From NCBI RefSeq assembly GCF_000224145.3, contig NC_020179.2:4187417-4251416 (forward strand): a DNA stretch of 64,000 nucleotides. Reading direction: 5' to 3'. This DNA comes from Ciona intestinalis (taxonomy: Eukaryota > Chordata > Ascidiacea > Phlebobranchia > Cionidae). The translations under genes and the position numbers were made by a program. A model generated the notes under the pieces. The model was given only the letters and a program-made list of their open reading frames with translations. It was not told the origin of the DNA and made no database searches. Positions within the stretch are counted from its first letter, which is position 1. The number at the start of each line of letters is the position of its first letter. Of the stretch, positions 1 to 11,122 are shown piece by piece.

Positions 1-3000
1 GCGGGGTTATAAGATTTATTTTTAGTTTGGTTTATTATCCTACATCACCTATAAAGTTACATACGTGGTAAGCTGTAAGCGGGCACGATAAACGAGGTGC
101 CATCATCGGGAACCGTCTTACTTATAACCCCTATGGTTGCTCCGCGATACAAAAATGAATAAGTTACATTCCTTAACCCAGCCGTGTGACCTCTTTTTTA
201 AGGACATGATTTTCCGCCAAGTTACAATTCTTAACGAAGCTTGACACTTCACTCGTCCTTGTACTTCGTAATGATATCCCTGCATCTCCGCCAGCTCGTA
301 TAACTGACCGTAAAGCAACTGCTGCTGAGACATTCCTCATTGTACAGGTAACGTGTTTTAAACACTATATATATTGCTGCAGATATGCGAAGACTATAAT
401 TTAATTTCTTAACCGTATCTTAAACAATAACAACGCCCTTTTAAGAGTTGTAGGAATAATGGTATAAAGTTATGTAAATACCTTTGTTTACAACCAAATA
501 GAATGAAAATAAATAATGAAAAATAAACCGTCTTACCTCAACGTACTATATTGTAGACATTTAAAACAACGCCTTCTCTATATCAATGTAACTGCATATA
601 AAAACGAAACTTCCTCAGATGATTCAGAAAAAAGTTAAATAAAATTTGTTATAACCACAAACACGTGTTATACTTTCCACACATCCAACATTGTTGACTT
701 AACCACAATACTCTGTCTCTCATTAACATGGAAACCTTTAATTAAAACTGGACAATACCGACGAATGTTTACATCGGACCAAGGATACGCTTGCTGTAAA
801 AACAGTGTATATCTTAAAGAACTTTGTCTCAGTACGTTAAGGATAAATATTTTACTCGAATAAATAAATTTAAGCAAATCCGTGTTACCATGCAGTTGAT
901 TGGTGGATCTTACTTGCAGATGTAACGCTAACTATAACTGATGCTAAAACCTTGTCAGACGACAAGGTAAAGGGATACACATAGCTTATACCTTTAGGAT
1001 GCATAAGCTATTTTGTCTGTAAGGGGCTATATTGGTAAAGGGTCATATTTCATTGAACGCCGCGAAATTAAAAGCCATTAAATATATTTTAAACAAAGAT
1101 AACGCTTTAAAAACTAAGCTTACCTAAACCAAACGCCATTAAACGCAGTCTAACCGAACCAAACACGGCTAAACCTGGCTTAACTAAACCACGCGCATGG
1201 CGGATGTAAGAGCTGACTAAGCCGTCAAGAAAACTTGGTTTCTCCGACGCTTTCGTGGTTTATAAGACTCTAGAATACGATCATACACTCAAGGTCTTGC
1301 TAACAGTAACCACGGACTTATAAGTGGCGCTTATCTAAATTCGAAGGCTGACTTCTCGGGCGACAAAAATTGGATGTTTAATAAAACTAGATTTCATCTT
1401 TTTGATCGAAATCGCGTCCTTATTGTGACGTGGACGCCAAGTTATATGACGGTTTATATAAATAGTCGATTATGATGTCACAAATTCTTTGATTTTGAAA
1501 GAAAAAGTTTTTACAGCGTTACAATACTTTCGCGTCGTTATATTGTGATGGAATAATCGCGTTTAACATTGTTTGTTTAGCGCTTTCTTACATCCGAACA
1601 TCGACCAGTGTTGCCAGGTAAAATATTTTCCGTTTCGTTAAGAAACAAACCGCAAAATTTTTGCCCGGCAACACTGGATGCGTCATTAGTTTATGTCGTC
1701 ATAGACTCACCATTTAAACAAGTAGCATTGTTACGAAATAACTGACATTCGTTGATAGAAGTGTTTTCCGACTTTCGTATTATGACGTATATAATCCGCA
1801 ACAATCTACCATTCCGTTCTTTTGTGACGTCATAGTATTAAATTTCAGAAGCAATATTTCTAGAATGATTAAATTCCAGAAAACGATTCGAACTTGAGAT
1901 TCTCGTTAACGCAATCGACTATGACGTCACAAGTGATATTATGAGACGAACAATAATATCTCGAAACACTCGAGACATGACGCGATATTGGGTGAATTAC
2001 AATCCTAAGTACGTCTACAACACTCGTAAGAAGCCGTTGCAATAAATTACAATAAAACTGAGTTGTATAAACATTTCATCTTGATGAAATCCAGGGCGGA
2101 TTTTGTAGGACCAGAGCTCATATAACAAATTCTCATATAACTCAAATAACAAAGCAATTCAATTTACTACAATCTGAGTTATGATATCTCACTACTACCG
2201 GAACGCCGTTCTGGTAAATTGAAGGTATTTTTCAAGCTGTTATAAATAGCACCCTGGCTCAAACATAAAGCTAATTTAAACCTCTAACCCAAATACAATC
2301 AGCAGAGTACAGAGGTATACCTACTTGTCCGATGTAAAACATTATATAGTAGGGTGGAGAAAGAAGGGACGCCCTAGCTTTTGTCTCTTTTTTTATTCTG
2401 TTTGGTAGTAAACAAATAACATTCAAAGATGTATAAAAACCGTATCCTCGCACGACTCCTATAGACCGTTGTTTAATTGTTTAAAACAAGATCAGGTTGT
2501 TTGGAAAGTATTTGAAACGGTGTTCCAACTACCCCCACCCTACTACATAACTCTAAATAATATAAAACATTAAAAATACGATCCCACGCTGCCCTTGCTA
2601 ATATTCATAAACTTCTTATTAATCAATCCACGAACCCTTCACATTATTACCCAACCTACTATATATAGCAAGCAATCAACTGATTGACTTTTATATTAAT
2701 CAGCTTGACCCAACTTAGTTAAGACAACAAACTTTACAAAATCTTTTAAGTCGCATCTTTCGCTTCGTAAAAAGGACTTGAAAATTTCGCACGGGCGAAC
2801 AAGAGCTTTGTATAAATATGGGCTAATTATATCCCTGGTACAGTTTAGATTTCTTCGCCTTCAAGCACCCTACTTGAGTTTATTCTTTGTCCGGCTAATT
2901 GTTCTACACGGCCGGCTAATTTAATGTCTTATTTCAAGTGTCCCGAAGCCGTTCTTTACCACGGTAATTTATCATCAAGAGTTCCACTTTGCGTTCTATG

Positions 3001-3340
3001 TTCCAGACAGTCAGTCGTCGGCGCAATATACACAACACGTTCTACCTCATACATTTCTTTTGTTAATTTTCACATTAGCTTTGCTCTATAACCAAGACGA
3101 GGGCTTATGCGTTGGGAGATTCATGTTTCGCCAACTTGACTGTGAGCATGGGCGTGGCAACTTTGAATAGGTCACTCAAGTTCCCACCCACGAGGATATA
3201 AATGACCAAACCAACCAAAACGTCTCCTTATCCACACACTGTAATTAATAGCTTCAGCAATTTGCTTATAATCCAACAAAACTACGATTGGAAAACCCTA
3301 ACTTAAATGCAATTACTGTTATTACTAAATCACTCTCCAT
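1..3340. other. Intergenic region upstream of TSR-A 3' end
   Basis: I find no credible gene here; the open frames are short and lack splice-consistent partners or family similarity. Visible contents are a degenerate SINE tail near 40-115, an AT-rich stretch with loosely repeated 'AAACC' words at about 1080-1200, two TGACGTCA octamers near 1824 and 1921, one foldback MITE at 2347-2546, and a copy of the repeat ending 'CTCCCACCCAC..ATAAATGACC' at about 3135-3215. Confidence 0.6.
2347..2546. mobile_element. Foldback MITE, family F1
   Basis: Imperfect terminal inverted repeats begin TAGTAGGGTGG and end CCCCCACCCTACTA. The interior carries the family core: 'GTAGTAAACAAA', 'CCGTATCCTC' and 'TTTAAAACA.GATCAGG'. 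There is no coding capacity. The flanking TA is the likely target duplication. Confidence 0.8.
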
Positions 3341-3356
3341 CTACAATGCATTGTAT

Positions 3357-3362
3357 TTTATT
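3357..3362 (-). terminator. Polyadenylation signal of TSR-A
   Basis: On the minus strand AATAAA lies about 45 bases downstream of the TSR-A stop codon, the only good hexamer near the gene's 3' end. Confidence 0.5.
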
Positions 3363-3406
3363 ATAATTGCCACCATTTCACCCAATATATAATTTTGATC
3401 CATGTT

Positions 3407-5288
3407 TTACCATCTTGTGGTTGTTCGGTAGTTGTGATGTCCTCCGTTGTCGGGAGATCCAGATCTGCTCCTGCTCTTGCTCCTGCTTCTGCTCCTGTCG
3501 GAATTACTGCTGTTATTTCCGCTCTTCTTCACTGGAGATCGGCTCCTAGACCTTCCTCGGGATCTGCTTCGAGGAGGATGCGAGTTACCCGAATCCGAAT
3601 CACCATTATCCGAGTCCGAGTCATCCGAATCCGAGCATGAGGAGTCATCACTTCCGGAGGATCCACTTCTGCTTCCTGATCTTCTTCTTCCTCTTCTGCA
3701 CTTACGTTTTCCTCCACTGGTAGGAGGGGGGTTGGTAGCTTGTATGGGGGGCAGGGTAGGGTTGGGGGGGATTGGTCGTGATGTTACTGGTTCTTCACAA
3801 TCTGCGTACAGAGTCCTTTTTTAAAACTACCATAACTACCTATATTGAATATATTTATTTGCGATAAAATAGATACCGTTAGCACACAATATCCCATATT
3901 TCATAATCGCACTTTTAACAATTAACAACGCTTTTTTAGTGTTGCGAGGGTTTGGTTATATAATTTTGTAAATATTCTTTGTTTGCTGATATACATGACG
4001 ATAGAAGAGAATGACAACAAAATATAATCCTACCTTCAGTTTCAGAAAATGGATGACATTGCCGTGTCCTTGTTCTTGTACTTCTATATGATGAACCATC
4101 AGAGCTACATTGTGACCAAGCTGACCACTCGCACCTTACGGGTTGAGGTTGGCAAGCTAATACATAATGAATTTTTTTAAATCTAGTCCCGGAGCTTATT
4201 AAGGTATAGCATAATTTCTTTATTTAAACAACACATCGCTTTACAACACATAGGGCAGAATATTTTTAAAACGTTGGGGTAGTGCGGTCAAACTCTGGTT
4301 TACATTTCAGGTCACCCGCTATTAGACTCATGTTAGTCGTTCAGTGTTACTATGGTTATCGCGGCTTTTACTCGCTCGACTAGTGGTTTCTTAATGGTAA
4401 CATTTTTTAGGGGGTTCTATTAGCACCAGATGCTGTAGCAGGTCTGACATAATGTTTCTTGTTTAATCCAAGTATTTTGAAGAAAACCTTGGTCGTTTAA
4501 TTTTCCCATTTAGGCGCCCGGGTAAAAAACTTGTGTATAAACAATTGCAGAAGTAAAATAATTACCGACCAAGTTTTAATCGAGCGGCTAAGATACAAAA
4601 ATATAGGCGGCGACTAGTTTAGTCCGAATGAGGAACAACACCCCTGGCCATCCATTTAGATTCTAAATAATGTTCTAAATTTTAGAACATTATATGTTAC
4701 CTCTAACTTGTACAAGTTCTGGGCAAGCAGCGCCGTTTCCTTGCGGCGATACTCTGATTGTTCGTGTTCGGAATTGACATGAATTGTAGGTTGGATAGGC
4801 TCGGTTATATTCACACCGACTCCATCGGCTCCAACGGCTTACAATGCAATCGCCTGCACGAAAGAGTGTGAAGTTAACGCAATACTTTACAGATAGCAAA
4901 GGCATGTTGGGGTAAGGGGCAAAATTGGCTTAAAATCGATGTTTTAATGGCGTGCTTCGCCGTAACACCTCACCCATATAGAATAGAGTGTACATACACA
5001 ATGTCGAGGTAATGAGCCAACTTTGGCCTAAATCCCAGGTCGCATGGCATGCCTCGCCCTAAGGCCCAAGATCTCGCCCGTGTAGAACGTACACGTTAAA
5101 GTTGGTTAAACTAACAAGTTAGAATATACTATATATCCCTGACCTTTCAAAGTCGCTTACATAAACAACCTCTAGAAATCGTGAAAGTAAATCGACTTAC
5201 GGTCGTTTGGCGAAACGTAGTTGCTTCCCCATGCTTGTACAGATCCACAAACAACCAACATAAGAGCAAGGACTGTAAACTTAGCCAT
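3407..5288 (-). CDS. TSR-A: secreted two-TSR protein with Cys/Arg/Ser/Asp-rich tail
   Basis: Four exons on the minus strand: 5288-5201, 4853-4701, 4156-4034, 3801-3407 (252 aa). All internal introns are phase 1. Exon 1 encodes a signal peptide (MAKFTVLALMLVVCGSVQA) and a short linker. Exons 2 and 3 each encode one thrombospondin type-1-like repeat: CIVSRWSRWSRC with a following RTRTIRV strand, and CEWSAWSQC with RSTRTRTRQC. The WxxWxxC motif and layered Arg residues are typical of TSRs, and WSRW is a possible C-mannosylation site. Exon 4 encodes a proline-rich linker, the basic cluster KRKCRRGRRRSG, a Gly/Ser run, SSCSDSDDSDSD, then an Arg-Ser repeat tract ending in RTTTRW. Despite the RS repeats it is predicted to be secreted, so it is not a splicing factor. 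A TATA box lies about 60 bases upstream of the ATG. It diverges from TSR-B. Role unknown; extracellular matrix or glycan binding is an inference from the TSRs and basic cluster. Confidence 0.85.
4667..4693. repeat. Perfect inverted repeat next to a splice donor
   Basis: Arms ATAATGTTCTAAA and TTTAGAACATTAT (13 bp each) flank a single base. In the TSR-A pre-mRNA this hairpin begins only a few bases inside the 5' splice site of intron 2 (donor GT at 4700-4699). Confidence 0.8.
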
Positions 5289-5344
5289 GTTTACCACTAA
5301 GAAGAATACAAACTTCAGTGTACCCTTGTAATATAGGTGCGACC

Positions 5345-5350
5345 TTTATA
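5345..5350 (-). promoter_or_regulatory. TATA box of TSR-A
   Basis: TATAAA on the minus strand lies about 57-62 bases upstream of the TSR-A ATG (5288). That spacing suits a short 5' UTR made from a conventional promoter. Confidence 0.6.
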
Positions 5351-5568
5351 CCGTATACCTGGCGTAAAGTCGTGAGTATTTTACATCATGATTGCGATGA
5401 TTAGGTTTTAATTACACTTCGTACGCGTGTCTAGTCGATTCATTGAATTTGACAAAGAGTGAAATTCAAATTATTTGGCCAGTAATGACGTTGAACACAT
5501 CACGACTGTGACGTCACAATATGTATTGTAAACCGCCGGCTTTGGTCTAATTGGGAATAAGGGCCATG

Positions 5569-6807
5569 TTATAACGCGACAGTGAGCATGAGCAACAACA
5601 TGATGTGTATGAATACACCATGTGTGTCTGGTGAATAAGAAGACACCCATGTTATAACTTGACAGTGAGCATGAGGTGTATGAATACACCATGTGTGTCC
5701 GGTGTATAAGAAGACACCCATGTTATAACTTGACAGTGAGCATGAGGTGTATGAATACACCATGTGTGTCTGGTGTATAAGAAGACACCCATGTTATAAC
5801 TTGACAGTGAGCATGAGATGTATGAATACACCATGTGTGTCTGGTGTATAAGAAAACAATCATGTTATAACTTGACAGTGAGCATGAGGTGTATGAATAC
5901 ACCATGTGTGTCTGGTGTATAAGAAAACACCCATGTTATAACTTGAGAGTGAGCATGAGATGTATGAATACACCATGTGTGTCTGGTGTATAAGAAGACA
6001 CCCATGTTATAACTTGACAGTGAGCATGAGGTGTATGAATACACCATGTGTGTCTGGTGTATAAGAAAACAATCATGTTATAACTTGACAGTGAGCATGA
6101 GATGTATGAATACACCATGTGTGTCTGGTGTATAAGAAGACAATCCATGTTATAACTTGACAGTGAGCATGAGGTGTATGAATACACCATGTGTGTCTGG
6201 TGAATAAGAAGACACCCATGTTATAACTTGACAGTGAGCATGAGGTGTATGAATACACCATGTGTGTCTGGTGTATAAGAAAACACCCATGTTATAACTT
6301 GACAGTGAGCATGAGATGTATGAATACACCATGTGTGTCTGGTGTATAAGAAGACAATCATGTTATAACTTGACAGTGAGCATGAGGTGTATGAATACAC
6401 CATGTGTGTCTGGTGTATAAGAAGACACCCATGTTATAACTTGACAGTGAGCATGAGGTGTATGAATACACCATGTGTGTCTGGTGTATAAGAAGACACC
6501 CATGTTATAACTCGACAGTGAGCATGAGATGTATGAATACACCATGTGTGTCTGGTGTATAAGAAAACAATCATGTTATAACTTGACAGTGAGCATGAGA
6601 TGTATGAATACACCATGTGTGTCTGGTGTATAAGAAGACACCCATGTTATAACTTGACAGTAAGCATGAGGTGCATGAATACACCATGTGTGTCTGGTGT
6701 ATAAGAAGACACCCATGTTATAACTTGACAGTGAGCATGAGGTGTATGAATACACCATGTGTGGCTGGTGTATAAGAAAACAATCATGTTATAACTCTCG
6801 ACAGTGG
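5569..6807. repeat. 71-bp minisatellite array, about 18 units, between TSR-A and TSR-B
   Basis: The units repeat every 71 bp (for example from 5651, 5722, 5793, 5864), with one 72-bp step and a first unit lengthened by about 10 bp. Each carries 'TTATAAC-TYGACAGTGAGCATGAG', then GGTGTATGAATACACC (a near palindrome), then a TGTGTGTCTGGTGTATAAG block. The array occupies most of the 1.96-kb gap between two divergent promoters. Units differ by only a few substitutions (GAGGTG/GAGATG, AGAAGACACC/AGAAAACAAT), so the array has been homogenised recently. The short overlapping open frames in it result from a period that is not a multiple of three. Confidence 0.95.
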
Positions 6808-7199
6808 ACACCATCAGGTTTAACTCACGGCAGCTAAATTAAAAAATGCAAATTAATCATTTTTTTTTAATTTTCCACGCATGTACCTTGAATGCGTTAA
6901 ATTTTGCAAAGCGCAATGTCATCTAAACGCGCATACAAAGCTTTTTTTTAATCAAATGTCCCAAATTATGTCATTTAATTCAATCGTATACAAGACAAGA
7001 TATATTAAACGATCAATTATAACAATTTTCACGTCTTTAAGTCATTGGGCCATTCTTTCCTCGGTATTTAACTTGTTTTTGTTTACTTAAAGTGCGCCCG
7101 TTGTTTAAAACTTTGTAACACCTTGACCTTTATTAGAAAAGACGCCGTTTTTGAAATTCGTTTTAAATTTAATTTGCAGTAACCTACGCAGTAAGTTGG

Positions 7200-7208
7200 A
7201 TATATAAA
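7200..7208 (+). promoter_or_regulatory. TATA box of TSR-B
   Basis: ATATATAAAG ends about 44 bases upstream of the TSR-B ATG at 7252, mirroring the arrangement at TSR-A and TSR-C. Confidence 0.65.
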
Positions 7209-7251
7209 GCCGTAGAATGTTCCAGAATTCAGGCAAGTCAGGTTCACAAAC

Positions 7252-9100
7252 ATGGCTCGTTTATTCACTTTCATAGCTTTGCTGGTTGTTGCCGTGTGCG
7301 CAGTAGACGCTTGGGGAAGCAGCTACAGACCTTATCGACCAAGATCTCGTAAGTAACATATATAACTCTGTAAACTATGGTATAGTAGTATATAGGGTAA
7401 TAGCTTTATAGTTTATACTGTGCAGCTCTATGCTCAACTGAAAAGTAGCTCCAAAGCACAGTGCGACATATTATATTGCGGTAAATAGCTGTATAGTATA
7501 CCATATGCGTATACTGCAGTAAGGTGGGGGAAGATGATGGGATACCTTTAGGACGTAATAATCAAATATCCTGATCGTGTTATAAACAAATAACAACGGT
7601 CCATGAGAGTCGTGAGGATACGGTTTTATATTTCATTGAACGTTCTTTGTTTACTGACAAATGAAACGAGAAAATAGAATGAAAACGTGTTACATCTTCC
7701 CCCACCCTATTTAATACTGTATGTACCTCTATGCTTAACTAAAAGGTTATTTTATTATTGTTATATTCACTCTATAGGCAACTGCGTTGTAAGTTATTGG
7801 AGCAGATGGAGTAGTTGCGGTCACAACGGAGCTTACCCATCTTACACTTCATGCCAAACCCGTACACGACATGTGAGAGTGACGCCTATTGGTAATGGAG
7901 CAAGATGCCCAGCTCTAGTTGACATCAGAGGTAAATGGACGATGCTATCATTAATTGTGGGCGTATGTGTCCTTGGGCAAGACCCTTAACGGCAATTGCT
8001 CCAACCCAGTGGCCACTAATAGGTTGTCTAGAGTCTAGACTTTGTGGGTACTTGTTTTACTGTTTGGATGACAATTTCAAGTTTAAAGTAATATACGTGG
8101 TAACTTGCATGCTTGTACTAACAGGTGTATGAAACAGAACACCCGTGTTCCATTAAGTTCCATTTATTCATTAACCAATCCCTATATAGGCTAACACACA
8201 TACTGAAGCATTAGAACACAATGATTCCTACACTTTCTAACATAAGTTGTATTACAGCTTGCTCTGTGAGGCCTATATCCACATGCTACTGGTCAGGTTG
8301 GTCGCAATGCAAGTATAGCTTCGCATACGGGCGTCGAATCAGGACCAGGGTACAATATGGGACCAATGGACGACGATGCACTCCGTTCTCGGAAAGCGAA
8401 GGTAATTTAGTTCTAAATCTCGGGAGTCTGACCCTGACCTGGTGCTCATGGGGTAGAATGATTCTTGTGTAAAAATATATTAAGGATCTGGTGCTACGAA
8501 ATGCTTAACAGAGAAAAGCCTAACAAACATACAGTAGGGTGGGGAAAACTGGGACACCTGTTCATGCTATTTTCTCTTCCAATTTGGGAGTAAGCAAAAA
8601 ACATTCAAAGAATTATGAAACTGTATGTCCACAACTCCCATGCACCATAGTTAATCGTTTAAAACGCGATCAGGATATTTGGGTATTATGTGCTAAAGGT
8701 GTCCCATCTCTCCCCACCCAAGATGCAGAAGAGAAAAGGTGTCCCATATTCCCCCACTTCACTATATATTTCGCCCAAATGGCACCGTCAGTATCTTATT
8801 ATGCTCATATGTTCCATAGAATGCAACGAACCCAACCGCCGCCCCATTCCTCCTCCAAGATCGATCCCTCCATTCCTCCCCACTGTTCGCCCTCCACCAC
8901 GTAACAATGGGAAACGAAGATGCAGAAGAGGAAGGAGACGATCAGGGAGCAGCGGGTCCTCCGGAAGCAGCAACTCATCCTGCTCGGATGACTCGAGTGA
9001 TGATGATGATTCTCATCAACCTCGGAGGAGATCGAGATCTAGGAGCAGATCTTCATCTAGAAAGAGGAAAAGTGGGAGCAGCAGCAGCGATTCGGATTAG
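7252..9100 (+). CDS. TSR-B: secreted two-TSR protein with Cys/Arg/Ser/Asp-rich tail
   Basis: Four exons: 7252-7348, 7778-7930, 8258-8401, 8820-9100 (224 aa), all joined through phase-1 introns. Exon 1 encodes a signal peptide (core FIALLVVAVCAVDA, then WGSSYRPYRPRS). Exon 2 is a TSR-like repeat (CVVSYWSRWSSC, QTRTRHVRVTP, GNGARCPALV) and is exactly as long (153 bp) as the matching TSR-A exon. Exon 3 is a second repeat (CYWSGWSQC, RRIRTRVQYG, RRCTPFSESEG). Exon 4 gives a proline-rich linker, GKRRCRRGRRRSG, a Gly/Ser run, SSCSDDSSDDDD, RRRSRSRSRSSSRKRKSG and a terminal SSSSDSD. Intron 1 contains an F1 MITE, intron 2 a SINE and intron 3 an F1 MITE. It is the clear paralogue of TSR-A, facing it head to head. 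Family placement is good; function is unknown. Confidence 0.88.
7517..7711. mobile_element. Foldback MITE F1 in TSR-B intron 1
   Basis: Ends AGTAAGGTGGGGGAAGATG and CATCTTCCCCCACCCTATT pair as inverted repeats. The interior has the F1 core with 'CCTGATCGTGTT' and 'GTCGTGAGGATACGG'. Confidence 0.85.
7945..8215 (+). mobile_element. tRNA-derived SINE in TSR-B intron 2
   Basis: It carries the family word GTGTCCTTGGGCAAGAC followed by CTTAACGGCAATTGCTCCA and CCCAGTGG, and ends in the tail AGGTGTATGAAACAGAACAC plus CCGTGTT. The same order of words recurs at 13300-13600, 16330-16560, 17270-17530, 37075-37510 and 48540-48740. Confidence 0.65.
8532..8720. mobile_element. Foldback MITE F1 in TSR-B intron 3
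   Basis: Starts CAGTAGGGTGGGGAAAACTG and ends GTCCCATCTCTCCCCACCCA, with the F1 core between. It is followed at about 8725-8760 by another partial right end (GGTGTCCCATATTCCCCCAC), a sign of nested or repeated insertion. Confidence 0.8.
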
Positions 9101-9150
9101 TTCGGATAAATTCGGATAAATTCGGATGAATTCGGATGAATTCGGATAAA
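9091..9150 (+). repeat. Decamer repeat running from the TSR-B stop into its 3' UTR
   Basis: TTCGGATTAG (last codons and stop of TSR-B) is followed by five direct copies of TTCGGATAAA or TTCGGATGAA. The unit resembles the Ser-Asp coding repeat of the tail, so the array appears to be an extension of the coding repeat past the stop codon. Confidence 0.8.
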
Positions 9151-11030
9151 TTAAAAAAAAAATAGTCGTAGACTTATATACCTGGTGTAATGGTGAAATA
9201 TATACTCAATGCATTGTATATTAGCGTGTATATGTCTCGTTGTATTCCATACGAGGTCATTAAGCCAGAATTGGTCTATTACCGCATGGTACATTACTGC
9301 GGTCCGCCAGTTGGCACAAACATGTGACGTCAGCTCCAAAAGACTGTAAAAGACTCGACGGTTGAATCAGAAAACGAGTCGGTTCACGCGGTTAGTGCCT
9401 ACAGCACGTGTAGTGCTGTGCAGACTCAATCAAGATCCGTTAAGAGTTTACCAGCCAAGAATACTTAGTTCCTACCGACTATTTTGTGGTTAGGCGTTAA
9501 AGTTTATCCTTGTTGCCCGTGTACATTGCATCAGTATCGTGTTAATAACCGTGGTAACAAATAATTAACAAACCAGTTATTGTTAGTTAGTCAGCCAAGA
9601 ACGAGGAGCAAAACTAGACTTAGCGGCAAATCTATCAACACGCAGACAAATTAGTATATTTCTGTGACCAATCGGCACAGATAACATCGCTAGATGCTAA
9701 CGCCAGAAAGCAACAGCTAACACAAAGAACCTTCTGACGTAAAATTCACAACAAAGAAACGACTTCCGCCGCACGCACCGAGCTAGGCAGCATTACAACA
9801 CAAGCGGTGGCGATCATACCATCGTAGGCATGACGTCAGGAATCACTCAACCGCAGAGGCGGTCAGTAACTAAGTGACGCACGCCATGTACCATCACCCG
9901 ACCTTGTTTTCGTATTACAAAGATAGAGTTCACTCAGTTCAGAGCATTTGTTTCTTGTTTATAAGAGTGACGTTGCGACCTCATGCTGTAGTGTAGAGTG
10001 TAGACGTAATTTGTGACGTTGTTTGTTACTCTTGTATTAGTATATCCAGCTATATAGATTACAGACAATAGCTAGAATCTACGGTAAAGCGTAAACAACA
10101 GTATATGGTTGCGTATTGTTTGAATCAAGAAAAGCACTTTAAGCCTGTGTTTACTAACCTGTGGCTAAAGTAGGTCAGGTATGCAAATATTATGTAAAAG
10201 TCAATGTATATATTGTAGGTTGGGGGAAGTTGGTCCATGTTTTTCTCTTTTATTATCCTATTTGGTAGTAAACAAAGAATTTTTACCGAATTATGTAACC
10301 GTATCCTCACGACTCTACAAGAGTTGGTAATTGTTAAAATCATATAATGCATATAGTTATGTGGGAGAAGATGGGACACCTTAGGCACATAATATCCGAT
10401 TATCTTGATCGTGTTTCAAACAATTACCAACGGTCTATAAGAATTGTGAGGATACCGTTTATAATTCTTTGAATGTTCTTTGTTTCATACAAAGTGGGAC
10501 GATAAAATAGAATGAAAAGGTGTCCCATCTTCCCCACCCTATATTATATTATGTGCTTAGCATCTCCCATAATGCATTATACGTTGTCAATACCTGTTAG
10601 ATATGGACTGTCCGATTACCTTCCAGTACATTCTTATATAAAGCTATATATGACAGCGTATACCTCCATGCCCATACCACTAAAACTTTACGAGCATGGC
10701 CAGTTGTAACGATCGTCATTTTACGATCGGGTTGCGAACTTACATCGAAATAGCAAGCGGTAAACATCCAGTGTGGAACATTTCGATATTGAACCAGAAT
10801 CAATATAATGATTGTTTTGAGGCACAGACAGACACTTTTGTTTGTATTTGAGGATGGTTCATTAATGAACGTTGTAATTATCCTCGCGTGGCGGGAAACG
10901 TCACTCGTTATAACACGGTGTCCTATTTCAGAAACCTCGTGCTGAGTTATGAGTTTCTACGTTTATAACTTTGTGGGTGATTGTGTTGCGTTTTTAGCTT
11001 CATTATTGAATATGACAATTTAGGCTACCT
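9151..11030. other. Intergenic region, no gene seen
   Basis: No exon chain or recognisable domain. Contents are the TSR-B 3' end, two TGACGTCA octamers (about 9325 and 9829) and a composite of F1 MITE pieces at 10215-10545. The remaining open frames are short and unsupported. Confidence 0.6.
10215..10545. mobile_element. Composite of F1 MITE fragments
   Basis: A left-end fragment starting TGTAGGTTGGGGGAAG (10215) runs to about 10350 and abuts a more complete element from about 10354 (GTGGGAGAAGATGGGACACC) to 10545 (TCTTCCCCACCCTATATT). Two insertions of one family lie side by side. Confidence 0.75.
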
Positions 11031-11033
11031 ATT

Positions 11034-11120
11034 ATCACCCACTAGGTCGAAGCAATTACCGTTTAGTGTCTTGCCCAAGGACACATGCAATATCAACTGT
11101 GAGCCCATGAACCGTTATTC
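11034..11120 (-). mobile_element. SINE fragment beside the TTAA element
   Basis: Read on the minus strand it has GTGTCCTTGGGCAAGACAC, 'ACGGTAATTGCTTCGACC' and 'TAGTGG', the SINE body seen in several introns of this window. Confidence 0.6.
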
Positions 11121-11122
11121 TG

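Noticed and set aside
3441-3480. Low-complexity poly-Leu frame as a membrane protein
   Set aside because: It comes from CTCCTGCTC-type complement of the Arg-Ser codons and has no start context or conservation.
3407-3801. TSR-A last exon as an SR-type splicing factor
   Set aside because: No RRM domain is present and the exon joins in phase to TSR exons and a signal peptide. The same exon layout recurs in two paralogues.
3367-3824. Plus-strand frames rich in Leu or Arg-Ile opposite the TSR-A tail
   Set aside because: They are complements of the Ser/Arg/Asp repeat codons of TSR-A exon 4, which has a splice-consistent chain on the minus strand.
5471-6758. Series of 60-84-residue frames repeating [15 protein letters not shown]
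   Set aside because: They are translations of the 71-bp minisatellite. The period is not a multiple of three, the frames overlap each other, and the same peptides appear in introns of PITRM1.
5569-6807. Regular repeats resembling a CRISPR array
   Set aside because: The units are contiguous 71-bp tandem copies without unique spacers, and the genome is animal.
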